A DNA stretch of 49,945 bases from Bacteroidales bacterium (GTDB lineage: Bacteria > Bacteroidota > Bacteroidia > Bacteroidales > WCHB1-69), in NCBI GenBank assembly GCA_017549765.1, contig JAFYNM010000026.1:1-49945 (forward strand). Reading direction: 5' to 3'. Position numbers and translations under genes: made by a program. This document shows positions 1 to 7,878 of the stretch, piece by piece; the stretch's first letter is position 1, and each line of letters begins with the position of its first letter. Below the pieces are notes generated by a model. It saw only the letters and a program-made list of their open reading frames with translations, ran no database searches and was not told where the DNA came from.

Positions 1-138
1 CTTCGGGAAGGTGTTTAACAATGAGTTGAGGATGGCGTGGTCACCACAACCGGGGCACCATTTCACCATCTGGTCGCTGGTGAAGTCAGCTTTTGTATAT
101 TCGCGGTCCGCTTTGGGAACAAAATGTCTTTCTGCCAT
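1..138 (-). CDS. korB: 2-oxoglutarate:ferredoxin oxidoreductase, beta subunit (5' part only)
   Basis: Only the first 46 codons lie in the window; the gene runs off the left edge. The N-terminus contains the WCPGCGDH motif (about residues 29-36), typical of the thiamine-diphosphate-binding beta subunit of 2-oxoacid:ferredoxin oxidoreductases, where the Cys pair helps bind a 4Fe-4S cluster. It lies 30 nt downstream of korA on the same strand, so the two should be co-transcribed and form the enzyme that interconverts 2-oxoglutarate + CoA and succinyl-CoA + CO2 with ferredoxin. The ATG at 136-138 begins MAERHF, as in Bacteroidota homologues. The assignment to 2-oxoglutarate rather than another 2-oxoacid rests on the KorA type. 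Confidence 0.88.
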   Translation of the reverse strand, partial: MAERHFVPKADREYTKADFTSDQMVKWCPGCGDHAILNSLLNTFPK

Positions 139-168
139 AATGATTTATTTTTAATGGTTTTACATGAA

Positions 169-2019
169 TTATTTGGCAAGCAGTCTTTCGAATTCAGCCT
201 TCAGTTCACCTACCTCGAACGGAAGACCCATGATCTTGTTGTACTGGGTCATCGGACATTCTGGGAACTGGGTGCGGAGATATCCGGCAAACTGGCCGTT
301 GTTGAGTTCGCAGACGACGATCTTCTTGTATTTCTTGAGGATGTCGCCCGTGTTCTTCGGCAGCGGACAAATATAGTTGAAATGGGTGTAGGCCACTTTC
401 TTGCCTTCCTTGTTCATCTCTTCCACGGCGAGGGTGAGGGCTCCGGAGGTGCCGCCCCAGCCGACCACGAGCAGCTCGGCATCGGGATCGCCGGTCACTT
501 CCTGGTCGGGGATGTAGTTGGCCACGCGGTTCACCTTCTCCTGACGGTTGTAAACCATCAGGGCGTGGTTCTCGGGATCGGTGCTCAGCGGACCGTCAGG
601 ACATTTCTCCAGACCGCCCACGCGGTGTCTGAGGCCTTCCATGCCGGGCAGTGCCCACTCGCGTGCGAATGTCTCGGGATCGCGGCGGAAAGGTCTGTAG
701 TTGGGATCGTTCGGTGTGGCCAGACGCGGCGTGATGCTCGGCAGGTCGGCCACCTTCGGGATGCGGAACAGCTGGGAGCCGTTGCCCAGATAGCCATCGG
801 TGAGGAGGATGACAGGGGTCATGTGCTCCAAGGCGATCTTGGCGGCGTTGTAAGCCCAGTAGAAACAGTTGGCACTGGAGGAGGCAGCCACCACTACGAG
901 GGGAGCCTCGCCATTACGGCCGTACAAGGCTTGGTTCAGGTCGCCTTGCTCTGTCTTGGTGGGGAGTCCGGTGGAAGGACCACCACGCTGTACGTCCACT
1001 ACGACCAAAGGCAGCTCCACCATCACAGCCAGACCGAGGGCCTCGCTCTTGAGGGAGAGGCCGGGACCGGAAGTGGAGGTGCAGGCCAACGCGCCAGCGT
1101 AGGAGGCGCCGATGGCGGAACAGACACCCGCGATTTCGTCTTCTGCCTGGAAGACGCGTGCGCCTAAGGATTTATGCTTGGCTAACTCCACCATCACGTC
1201 CGTGGCCGGGGTGATAGGGTAGGAGCCTAAGAAAAGTTGACGACCGGAACGCTCGGAGGCAGCTAACAAGCCCCAAGCCGTGGCCACGTTGCCCGTGATG
1301 TTGCGGTAACGGCCCTTCGGCATCTGGTCGGCTTGCGCAATCTCGAAGATGTGAGAGTGCATCACCTCCAATTTGTCGGCATATTCGTAACCCTCGGTGA
1401 GGACGGCCTTGTTCAAAGCCACCACATCGGGCTTCTTGGCGAATTTGCGCTCTAGGTAAGCGTAGGTCTGGTCCAGCTTCTTGTGCGTGGCGTAGAAAAT
1501 GATACCTAGGGCGAACATGTTACGACAACGGTCTGCTGTCTTCTTGTCCGCACCCTGCTCGTTGCCGATACGCTGGGTGAAAGAGGTCACCGGAGCCTTG
1601 ATGATGGTGTAGGCACGCTCCATCTCGTCGGTGAAGGGGTTGTCATTCTCGGTGTAGCCGGCCTTGGTGAGCGCCTCGTCGGTGAAGGTGTCGATGTCCA
1701 CGATGATGGTGGCACCCTTCTTGGCCCACTTCATGTTGGACTTCAAAGAGGCAGGGTTCATGGCTACGAGAATGTCGCACTTGTCTCCGGAGCTGTAGAT
1801 GTGGTTGCCCACGTGCACTTGATAACCGGAAACACCCGCGATGGTGTTGTGCGGAGCACGGATCTCAGCCGGATAGTCAGGGAATGTGGCAATGTCATTG
1901 CCCGTCAGAGCGGAAGCATCAGAGAACAAGGTTCCCGACAACTGCATTCCATCTCCACTGTCGCCCGCAAAACGAACGACGATGTCGTCAATTTTCTTGA
2001 TTTGGTCTGTTGTTGACAT
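169..2019 (-). CDS. korA: 2-oxoglutarate:ferredoxin oxidoreductase, fused gamma-alpha subunit
   Basis: 616 aa cytoplasmic subunit of a 2-oxoacid:ferredoxin oxidoreductase. Residues about 12-200 form the gamma domain (RFAGDSGDGMQLSG near the start, the FPDYPAEIRAP segment at 46-56), fused to the alpha/pyrimidine-binding domain, which carries the YPITP motif at residues 267-271 and the AEDEIA segment shortly after. The gamma-alpha fusion at this length is the usual KorA form in Bacteroidota. It is the first gene of korAB; its own promoter lies about 90-120 bp upstream. The enzyme supplies succinyl-CoA or, in reverse, fixes CO2 in the reductive TCA direction. The precise 2-oxoacid cannot be read from the sequence. 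Confidence 0.92.
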   Translation of the reverse strand: MSTTDQIKKIDDIVVRFAGDSGDGMQLSGTLFSDASALTGNDIATFPDYPAEIRAPHNTIAGVSGYQVHVGNHIYSSGDKCDILVAMNPASLKSNMKWAKKGATIIVDIDTFTDEALTKAGYTENDNPFTDEMERAYTIIKAPVTSFTQRIGNEQGADKKTADRCRNMFALGIIFYATHKKLDQTYAYLERKFAKKPDVVALNKAVLTEGYEYADKLEVMHSHIFEIAQADQMPKGRYRNITGNVATAWGLLAASERSGRQLFLGSYPITPATDVMVELAKHKSLGARVFQAEDEIAGVCSAIGASYAGALACTSTSGPGLSLKSEALGLAVMVELPLVVVDVQRGGPSTGLPTKTEQGDLNQALYGRNGEAPLVVVAASSSANCFYWAYNAAKIALEHMTPVILLTDGYLGNGSQLFRIPKVADLPSITPRLATPNDPNYRPFRRDPETFAREWALPGMEGLRHRVGGLEKCPDGPLSTDPENHALMVYNRQEKVNRVANYIPDQEVTGDPDAELLVVGWGGTSGALTLAVEEMNKEGKKVAYTHFNYICPLPKNTGDILKKYKKIVVCELNNGQFAGYLRTQFPECPMTQYNKIMGLPFEVGELKAEFERLLAK

Positions 2020-2110
2020 GTTTTAGGTATATTGAAAATTTGTAATTTTCTGATTTTTAAAAAGATAGATTTTAAAAAACTTAATAAATCTTAATGGTCA
2101 AAAATCGGCG

Positions 2111-2142
2111 CAAAAGTACCAAAAAAACATCGAATAAACAAA
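2111..2142 (-). promoter_or_regulatory. promoter of korAB
   Basis: On the minus strand TTTG (2139-2142) is followed after 20 bp by TACTTTTG (2111-2118), a match to the Bacteroidota sigma-ABfr consensus TTTG-N19-21-TAnnTTTG. It leaves a leader of roughly 85 nt before korA. Confidence 0.75.
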
Positions 2143-2176
2143 GCGTTTTTATGAATCTTTTCTAATCATTATTTTG

Positions 2177-2184
2177 TACTTTTG
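2177..2184 (+). promoter_or_regulatory. -7 box upstream of the 2196 gene
   Basis: TACTTTTG fits TAnnTTTG and lies 11 bp before the ATG, so the leader would be almost absent. No convincing TTTG is seen 19-21 bp upstream. It is divergent from the korAB promoter. Confidence 0.55.
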
Positions 2185-2195
2185 CGGAGTCAAAA

Positions 2196-3011
2196 ATGCG
2201 ATTGAATTTTCCGAATCCCCAGCCTGTCCAGGTCGTCCTCGATATGAACGACACCTTTGGATGCACCACAGACTATTATCTGTTTATGGTGAAGTCTGAA
2301 TTGCCTCCCATGGCTTTCGCCCATCTATGCAGCCAGTGGTTCCAGGTGGATTTCTCGTATTTGCAGAATTACACCTTCGACACAGTGGGCCAGGATGTCT
2401 CCGTGCCCGTCTTCTCGGCTTTGCTCCGTCAGCAGAACAATCTGATGCTGGCCATTGTGCCGAACAAGATCATGACTCATCTGAACAACCCCGACGATGA
2501 GTTCACCCTCAGCATCCCGATGTTTGAGGATCTTTATTATTTCCTTGGCAAAAATGGCTTCTGCCGCTATGAGTGCCCCTACGAGGGATACGATTATGTC
2601 TTGTTGGTGACCGTGGACCGAGAGTCCCCGATAGACGACGTTTTGCTCCTCCTTGAACAGCATCCTGAATTGGATATCCGCGACATCACCGAGTTGCTCT
2701 TCTCGTCCCCGGCTCCTGAGCAAAAACCTGCCAAGCGCAAGACCAAGGTGAAAAAAACGGAAAAACAACCCCTGGACGACTTTCTGAAGAGTAGCTGCCT
2801 GGAGATCGTCAGAGCCCATAATGCTATGATGAACGGCCGCGTGAACCGTTTTTTGGGTGCTAACCGTCATATTCCGGAGGTTAACTATGTGCATAAGGTC
2901 AAGAGCATTTTTGAATTGCTTCAACTGCCCAATCCCGATAATACCCAAAAAGAATCCCTTGTAATGGAGTCCCAAACTAATCAGAAGCTCCTTACAAGGG
3001 AAGATGTATAG
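2196..3011 (+). CDS. uncharacterised cytoplasmic protein
   Basis: 271 aa with no signal peptide or membrane segment. I do not recognise a family. The N-terminal 175 residues look like a compact alpha/beta domain, followed by a basic linker (residues about 180-193, KPAKRKTKVKKTEK) and a helical C-terminal part containing FLGANRHIPEVNYVHKVKSI. The gene stands alone, transcribed divergently from korAB and convergently with the next gene. The ATG at 2196 sits just after a -7 promoter box, which supports this start. The last 19 codons form a strong RNA hairpin (separate entry). Confidence 0.6.
   Translation: MRLNFPNPQPVQVVLDMNDTFGCTTDYYLFMVKSELPPMAFAHLCSQWFQVDFSYLQNYTFDTVGQDVSVPVFSALLRQQNNLMLAIVPNKIMTHLNNPDDEFTLSIPMFEDLYYFLGKNGFCRYECPYEGYDYVLLVTVDRESPIDDVLLLLEQHPELDIRDITELLFSSPAPEQKPAKRKTKVKKTEKQPLDDFLKSSCLEIVRAHNAMMNGRVNRFLGANRHIPEVNYVHKVKSIFELLQLPNPDNTQKESLVMESQTNQKLLTREDV
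2955..3001 (+). repeat. inverted repeat inside the 3' end of the coding sequence
   Basis: TCCCTTGTAA (2955-2964) pairs with TTACAAGGGA (2992-3001). After a one-base bulge, GGAG (2966-2969) pairs with CTCC (2988-2991), giving a 14-bp stem with an 18-nt loop just before the stop codon at 3009-3011. No T-run follows, so it is not a classic intrinsic terminator. It may mark the boundary between two convergent genes. Confidence 0.6.
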
Positions 3012-3025
3012 GGCTTGCCTGACTC

Positions 3026-4453
3026 CTATTTGTTAAACAGGAAGTACAGGTTGATAGGAATCAGGTTGTTGCTGCAGTCGGTCGTTTCCGTACAGTAGAG
3101 CGAGAAGGCCTTGAGGTGTGTGCCAAAGTAGCTGCTTCGGCCCTTCATGGAGAGAACGGACATCAGTTGATCCCCTTTGTCGTTGTTGAACAAGGTGTAC
3201 TCTTCCAAATTCTTGGCTGGAAGGTTGTTCTTGGAGAACTGGTACAGATGGTTGTTCAACAGCGAGGTGTTCTTCTGGTACCATTGTCCCAGCTGCTGCA
3301 GATTCTCACGGTTTTCCGCCAATACATAGTAGTTGTTTCGGAATGTGCAGCAGGTCCACTTCGGTATTTCCATGGTGACAAACCGAGGCTGGAAGACATC
3401 TTTCACAGAGCCTAAGATGCTGTCAACAGGATAGATGCCGTCGGGGAAACGGCTCTTGAAGGCGTCCAGATCCTCACCGTTCAGTTTGGTGAGAACAGGA
3501 TGAAGCGAGTCTTCCTCCAGCACCATGAAAGGAATCGGCTCGTCTTGATCGTCCATGTACATGTACACGTAGGTGGCTGCATAGTCGTCGCCTTCACATT
3601 TTACATAACGCATCACATGAGGCGGGATGACCTCGGCGGGCAGTTCGTATTTTGGTGCCTTGGCAGGGATCTTGTCGGTGGGCATGTAACCCGACAGGAA
3701 CAATTCGTTCTCGGTGGTGCGGATCTGGAAAGCAGACCAATCCGATAAGGTCTCTATCTTGCGCAATGCACACAAACCGCTCTTCTCAAAATAGTTGTCC
3801 AAATAGGTCAGATAGGCTTTGTTGTTGAAGATGATCCAACTCTGCTTTTGGTTTTTCTGCGATAAAGCGTACAGACTCTTGAACTCTTTCTCGGAAAGCA
3901 GGTTCTTGGGATGACGATGTTGCACCAAAGCCTTCTTGATGATCTCCAAGTCGTCGGACACTGAGAGTACATGGTTGAAATAGACGAACTTCAGACTCTT
4001 GAAACTGGTCCCGTAGGTGTAAATCTTGTGCTTCTCGAAGATGATGTTGTTGTTGGGGTCTATATTCAGTTTTTTTAACAACTTTCGGAAGGTGACCTTG
4101 TCGATTTGCACGTTGTAGAGCAGATGGATGGTCTCCTTGCCCGGATGTGCCGATATGGTGGCTACATGGTTGCCCTGCGAGAGACTTTGATAAATATCCT
4201 TGAAGGCAGGGTAGGCGTCCATGACAAACAGCTCGTCAAAGGCGGGTTGCATCCGCTTGGCGCTGGTCTCGAAATCCTGATGGTCGTTGACCTCTACCAA
4301 AAAAACTGCATCGTTGGGCACCACATCGATAAGCTCGGAACTGCCCTGCCGTAAAAATGTGTAGAAGAAAAAGATACCGACACTGATGAGCAATACGGCG
4401 AGCAAACTCAACCAGATTAGCCAGGGACTGATTTCACGGGAATACACTTTCAT
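3026..4453 (-). CDS. membrane-anchored uncharacterised protein (DUF3352-like)
   Basis: 475 aa. One N-terminal transmembrane helix (residues about 11-33) follows a short cytoplasmic stretch, so most of the protein is probably periplasmic. After the helix comes LIDVVPNDAVFLVEVND, resembling the opening of DUF3352-type proteins, which begin with a P-x-D/N-A-x-x-x-x-x-V/E motif. The family is uncharacterised and the match is from memory. It is the last gene of a minus-strand group with the DUF5606 gene 50 nt upstream. The start ATG (4451-4453) gives MKVYSREISPW, a sensible short cytoplasmic tail. Confidence 0.6.
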   Translation of the reverse strand: MKVYSREISPWLIWLSLLAVLLISVGIFFFYTFLRQGSSELIDVVPNDAVFLVEVNDHQDFETSAKRMQPAFDELFVMDAYPAFKDIYQSLSQGNHVATISAHPGKETIHLLYNVQIDKVTFRKLLKKLNIDPNNNIIFEKHKIYTYGTSFKSLKFVYFNHVLSVSDDLEIIKKALVQHRHPKNLLSEKEFKSLYALSQKNQKQSWIIFNNKAYLTYLDNYFEKSGLCALRKIETLSDWSAFQIRTTENELFLSGYMPTDKIPAKAPKYELPAEVIPPHVMRYVKCEGDDYAATYVYMYMDDQDEPIPFMVLEEDSLHPVLTKLNGEDLDAFKSRFPDGIYPVDSILGSVKDVFQPRFVTMEIPKWTCCTFRNNYYVLAENRENLQQLGQWYQKNTSLLNNHLYQFSKNNLPAKNLEEYTLFNNDKGDQLMSVLSMKGRSSYFGTHLKAFSLYCTETTDCSNNLIPINLYFLFNK

Positions 4454-4503
4454 AATCTACAATTTTTACGGGTTTATACTAACTTTTTTTAAGAATTATC
4501 GGA

Positions 4504-4929
4504 CTATTCTTCTTCTTGAGGAGTTGTTTCTTCAGCGGTCTTCTCCTCTTCCAGATTTACAAGCTGGTGGTCAACGAGGATGTTGTACCATGCAACCACC
4601 TTCTTGATATTGGAAACATACACTCTTTCACGGTCATAATCAGGCAAAACACCTTCGAAAAAGGTCTTGAAACCGTTGTTGTCCTTCGGCGTCTCAACTT
4701 TCTTGCCGTCATATTTTTTGTAGATGGACTGGAAAACGGATTGCAGGGAAACCTCTCCATCTTCTGTGAAAATGGCTATGTTGTCAAGGGTGGCGACACC
4801 GTCGTGGGAGAATGCCGGGAAACGGTGCTGGTCTTCGAGAGATTCCACGATGAAGTTGTTTTGAGTGCGGGAGATTAATTTGAATAATCCGCCTTTTCCT
4901 GTGATTGATAAAATGTTGCTTAAATCCAT
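4504..4929 (-). CDS. DUF5606 family protein
   Basis: 141 aa cytoplasmic protein. It opens MDLSNILSITGKGGLFKLISRTQNNFIVESL, which I recognise as the DUF5606 domain found across Bacteroidota, and ends in an acidic tail (LEEEKTAEETTPQEEE). Function is unknown in the family. A central block (VFQSIYKKYDGKKVETPKDN) and a helical block (VSNIKKVVAWYNIL) are the other conserved-looking parts. It sits 6 nt downstream of the lipoprotein gene, suggesting an operon of three small-function genes (lipoprotein, DUF5606, DUF3352-like). Confidence 0.75.
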   Translation of the reverse strand: MDLSNILSITGKGGLFKLISRTQNNFIVESLEDQHRFPAFSHDGVATLDNIAIFTEDGEVSLQSVFQSIYKKYDGKKVETPKDNNGFKTFFEGVLPDYDRERVYVSNIKKVVAWYNILVDHQLVNLEEEKTAEETTPQEEE

Positions 4930-4935
4930 AGTTTG

Positions 4936-5817
4936 TTAATAGTATTTAATGTTACGTTTTTTTATTGACACTAATCGATTGTTTAATACGGTATAGACTA
5001 CTCGCCAGTTGTTCTCTTTGTCGAAGTAGGCGTAGTATTTCACCTCTTTGTTCTGGTGGAGCTTGTCTTCGTAGATGGTCTTCAGGTTACGGCCTTTTTG
5101 GGAATACTCATTGTAGGTGTATTCAATCAATTGTTTGCCGGCTTTATAGACACAGCGGTTGACCTCATCACCGTAGTTGTCGTATTCGATGGTGGCCAGT
5201 TTGAAGACCTTGCCGTCGGGCTCGTACTCCCGGATGGTATCCACCAGCCCGTGCTCGTTGTAGTGATAGGAGCTCTTGGTGATAAACTGCTGGTTGTCTT
5301 GTGTGCTGAAGATGATGTTGCCAATGCCGTCGGTCTTGTAGGCGAACGACATGACCAACGAGTCGCCATGATAGATTTTCTCTCCCTCCAGAAAATGATT
5401 TCTGTCATAGGAGTACACCCCTTTCGTAATGGGGGTGGGCGGGTTCTCTTCGAGCCATTCGGATATTTGGGCGCGTTGGTTGTATTGGTATTGGCGGAAA
5501 AGCAGGGTGTCTCCTTGAGGGGAGAACTTGAGGAAGCTGGTCAGGAAGCCCTGAGGATTATAGTAGTGGAGGAAGTAGTTGTCGCACCGTCTTTCAGTCG
5601 TTTCCAAAGCGCGTGCGGTGTCCTCCAAGGTCAGCGAGTCCTCTTCCAGATAGAAGATTCTGCTCTCAATCTCTTGCACTTTCCCATAGATATGATTCCG
5701 CTGCAGATGGTTTTTCTCCACATCCGGTGTGATGACGATAGGGGCGGGCTTCTTCTGGCAGCCGCCGGCTACTATCGCTGCTATCGTGAGAAATACTATT
5801 GCTATGCGTTGGTTCAT
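4936..5817 (-). CDS. lipoprotein with YD-repeat-like sequence
   Basis: 293 aa. The signal peptide ends in a lipobox (IVAGGC, Cys20), so the mature protein is lipid-anchored in the cell envelope. The rest contains loosely repeated Tyr-rich strands (FLHYYNPQGFLTSFLKF, YQYNQRAQISEWLEE, SYHYNEHGLVDTIREY, IEYDNYGDEVNRCVYK), spaced like YD/RHS-type beta-hairpins. I cannot assign a function. It heads a tight minus-strand cluster with the DUF5606 gene 6 nt downstream. No promoter box is obvious between it and hutU. Confidence 0.65.
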   Translation of the reverse strand: MNQRIAIVFLTIAAIVAGGCQKKPAPIVITPDVEKNHLQRNHIYGKVQEIESRIFYLEEDSLTLEDTARALETTERRCDNYFLHYYNPQGFLTSFLKFSPQGDTLLFRQYQYNQRAQISEWLEENPPTPITKGVYSYDRNHFLEGEKIYHGDSLVMSFAYKTDGIGNIIFSTQDNQQFITKSSYHYNEHGLVDTIREYEPDGKVFKLATIEYDNYGDEVNRCVYKAGKQLIEYTYNEYSQKGRNLKTIYEDKLHQNKEVKYYAYFDKENNWRVVYTVLNNRLVSIKKRNIKYY

Positions 5818-5831
5818 TCTTTGGGGTTTTA

Positions 5832-5848
5832 GTGATCAGTGATCACTC
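5832..5848 (-). repeat. two heptads after the hutU stop codon
   Basis: GTGATCA occurs twice in tandem directly 3' of hutU. The same heptad ends the GTGAACA array at 13752-13779. This is a weak member of the post-stop heptad family described in the findings. Confidence 0.45.
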
Positions 5849-7846
5849 TTAAAACATTTTTTCGATTAACGCATCCTCCGCGAAGTTCGGCAACGTGACG
5901 TGCAACTCGGGGCAGGCCTCCATGGCGCGTTTGATGGCGAAGAGAGCGCCGTCGTTGCGGGCCCATGCGCGTCTGCTGATGCCGTTGTTGACATCCCAGA
6001 AGAGCATTGAGCGCAGGCGTCTGTCGCTGTCGGCACTGCCGTCCAACACCATGCCGAATCCGCCGTTGATGACTTCGCCCCAGCCGACGCCGCCGCCATT
6101 GTGGATGCTCACCCACGTGGCACCGCGGAAACCGTCTCCGATGACGTTCTGCACGGCCATGTCGGCACAGAAGCTACTGCCGTCGTAGATGTTGGAGGTC
6201 TCACGGAACGGGGAGTCCGTGCCGCTCACGTCGTGGTGGTCACGGCCTAACACGACCGGCGCAGAGAGTCTGCCGTCGCGCACCGCCTTGTTGAACTCGG
6301 CGGCGATCTTGGTACGACCTTCACAGTCGGCATATAAGATACGGGCTTGTGAGCCCACGACGAGGTGGTTCTCGTTGGCGCCCTTGATCCAGGTGATGTT
6401 GTCGCGCATCTGCTGCGAGATCTCGGCGGGTGCGTGGTCGCTGATCTCCTTCAACACGTCCATGGCGATATGGTCGGTGACGTCGAGGTCCTCGGGCTTG
6501 CCAGAGGTGCAGACCCAGCGGAACGGGCCAAAGCCGTAGTCGAAGCACATCGGTCCCATGATGTCCTGCACATAAGAAGGATATCTGAAACTGCCGTCTT
6601 CCTTGAGGATATCGGCACCGGCGCGGGAGGACTGCAACAGGAAGGCGTTACCGTAGTCGAAGAAGTACATGCCCTTGGCGGTCAGCTTGTTGATGGCGGC
6701 CACCTGACGGCGCAAGCTCTCTTCCACGGCAGCTTTGAACTTCTCGGGCTCGTCGGCCATCATGACCTTCGCGTCCTCAAAAGAGATGCCAACAGGGTAG
6801 TAGCCGCCAGCCCACGGGTTGTGCAGGGAGGTCTGGTCGCTGCCGAGATCGACTTGGATGTCGTGCTCGGCGCAGTACTCCCACAGATCGACGATGTTGC
6901 CTTGGTAGGCGAAGGACTTGGCGATCTTCTGGGCGCGCGCCTCGTTGACCTTCTCGAAGAGCTCGTCCAGATTCTCGTGTACCTCATCGACCCAGCCCTG
7001 GTCGTAGCGCTTCTGTGTGGCGGCAGGGTTGATCTCGGCGGTGATGGAGACCACGCCGGCGATGTTGCCAGCCTTGGGCTGAGCCCCCGACATGCCGCCC
7101 AAACCGGCGGTGACGAAGAGCTTGCCACCGATCTCGCCGCCGATCTTACGGCTGGCGTTGAGCACGGTGATGGTGGTGCCGTGCACGATGCCTTGCGGTC
7201 CGATGTACATGTAGGAACCAGCGGTCATCTGGCCATACTGGCTGACACCCATTGCGTTCATGCGCTCCCAGTCGTCGGGCTTGGAGTAGTTGGGAATCAC
7301 CATGCCGTTGGTCACGACCACGCGGGGCGCGTCCTTGTGGGAAGGAAAGAGTCCCAGGGGATGACCACTGTACATGACCAGTGTCTGCTCATCGGTCATC
7401 TCCGACAGGTATTTCATCACCAAGCGGTACTGTGCCCAGTTCTGGAAGACAGCGCCGTTGCCACCGTAGGTTATCAACTCGTGGGGATGCTGCGCCACGG
7501 CGGGGTCCAGGTTGTTCTGGATCATCAGCATGATGGCCGCCGCCTGCTTGCATTTGGCAGGGTAGGCATCAATGGGACGCGCGTACATCTCATAGTCGGG
7601 ACGATACCGGTACATGTAGATGCGGCCGTAGTCGTGCAGCTCTTGGGCGAACTCCGGCGCCAGCTGCGCGTGCTGGGACGGGTCGAAATAGCGGAGCGCG
7701 TTGCGCAAGGCCAGCTGCTTCTCTTTCTTCGTCAGGATGTCTTTACGCTTCGGCGCGTGGTTGACGGTCGGATCGTACGGTTTGGCTTGGGGTATAGTGG
7801 AAGGAATACCTCTTCTGATGTCTTCTTGAAACTCTTGTAATGTCAT
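5849..7846 (-). CDS. hutU: urocanate hydratase (urocanase)
   Basis: 665 aa cytoplasmic enzyme of histidine degradation that hydrates urocanate to 4-imidazolone-5-propionate using tightly bound NAD+. Recognisable segments: NHAPKRKDILT near the N-terminus, ITYGGNGAVFQNW, VMYSGHPLGLFPSH, the Gly-rich LGGMSGAQPKAGNIAG stretch and, near the end, DGSSFCADMAVQNVIGDGFRGATWVSIHNGGGVGWGEVINGGFGM (given here as a region, not a motif). It is the long form (about 670 aa) rather than the roughly 555 aa B. subtilis form. I prefer the ATG at 7844-7846 (MTLQEF) because the upstream ATG at 7891 would overlap the previous gene and adds residues unlike the family. No other hut gene is present in the window. Confidence 0.93.
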   Translation of the reverse strand: MTLQEFQEDIRRGIPSTIPQAKPYDPTVNHAPKRKDILTKKEKQLALRNALRYFDPSQHAQLAPEFAQELHDYGRIYMYRYRPDYEMYARPIDAYPAKCKQAAAIMLMIQNNLDPAVAQHPHELITYGGNGAVFQNWAQYRLVMKYLSEMTDEQTLVMYSGHPLGLFPSHKDAPRVVVTNGMVIPNYSKPDDWERMNAMGVSQYGQMTAGSYMYIGPQGIVHGTTITVLNASRKIGGEIGGKLFVTAGLGGMSGAQPKAGNIAGVVSITAEINPAATQKRYDQGWVDEVHENLDELFEKVNEARAQKIAKSFAYQGNIVDLWEYCAEHDIQVDLGSDQTSLHNPWAGGYYPVGISFEDAKVMMADEPEKFKAAVEESLRRQVAAINKLTAKGMYFFDYGNAFLLQSSRAGADILKEDGSFRYPSYVQDIMGPMCFDYGFGPFRWVCTSGKPEDLDVTDHIAMDVLKEISDHAPAEISQQMRDNITWIKGANENHLVVGSQARILYADCEGRTKIAAEFNKAVRDGRLSAPVVLGRDHHDVSGTDSPFRETSNIYDGSSFCADMAVQNVIGDGFRGATWVSIHNGGGVGWGEVINGGFGMVLDGSADSDRRLRSMLFWDVNNGISRRAWARNDGALFAIKRAMEACPELHVTLPNFAEDALIEKMF

Positions 7847-7878
7847 ATCGTTGAATATTAAATAGTTACCTTGATTGT

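Noticed and set aside
37-1167. Long open frame antisense to korA
   Set aside because: It lies entirely opposite a strongly conserved gene and resembles no family; codon bias of korA opens this frame.
6365-7840. 491-codon open frame antisense to hutU
   Set aside because: Composition (His, Val, Leu, Gly rich) is typical of a shadow of a GC-rich gene on the opposite strand.
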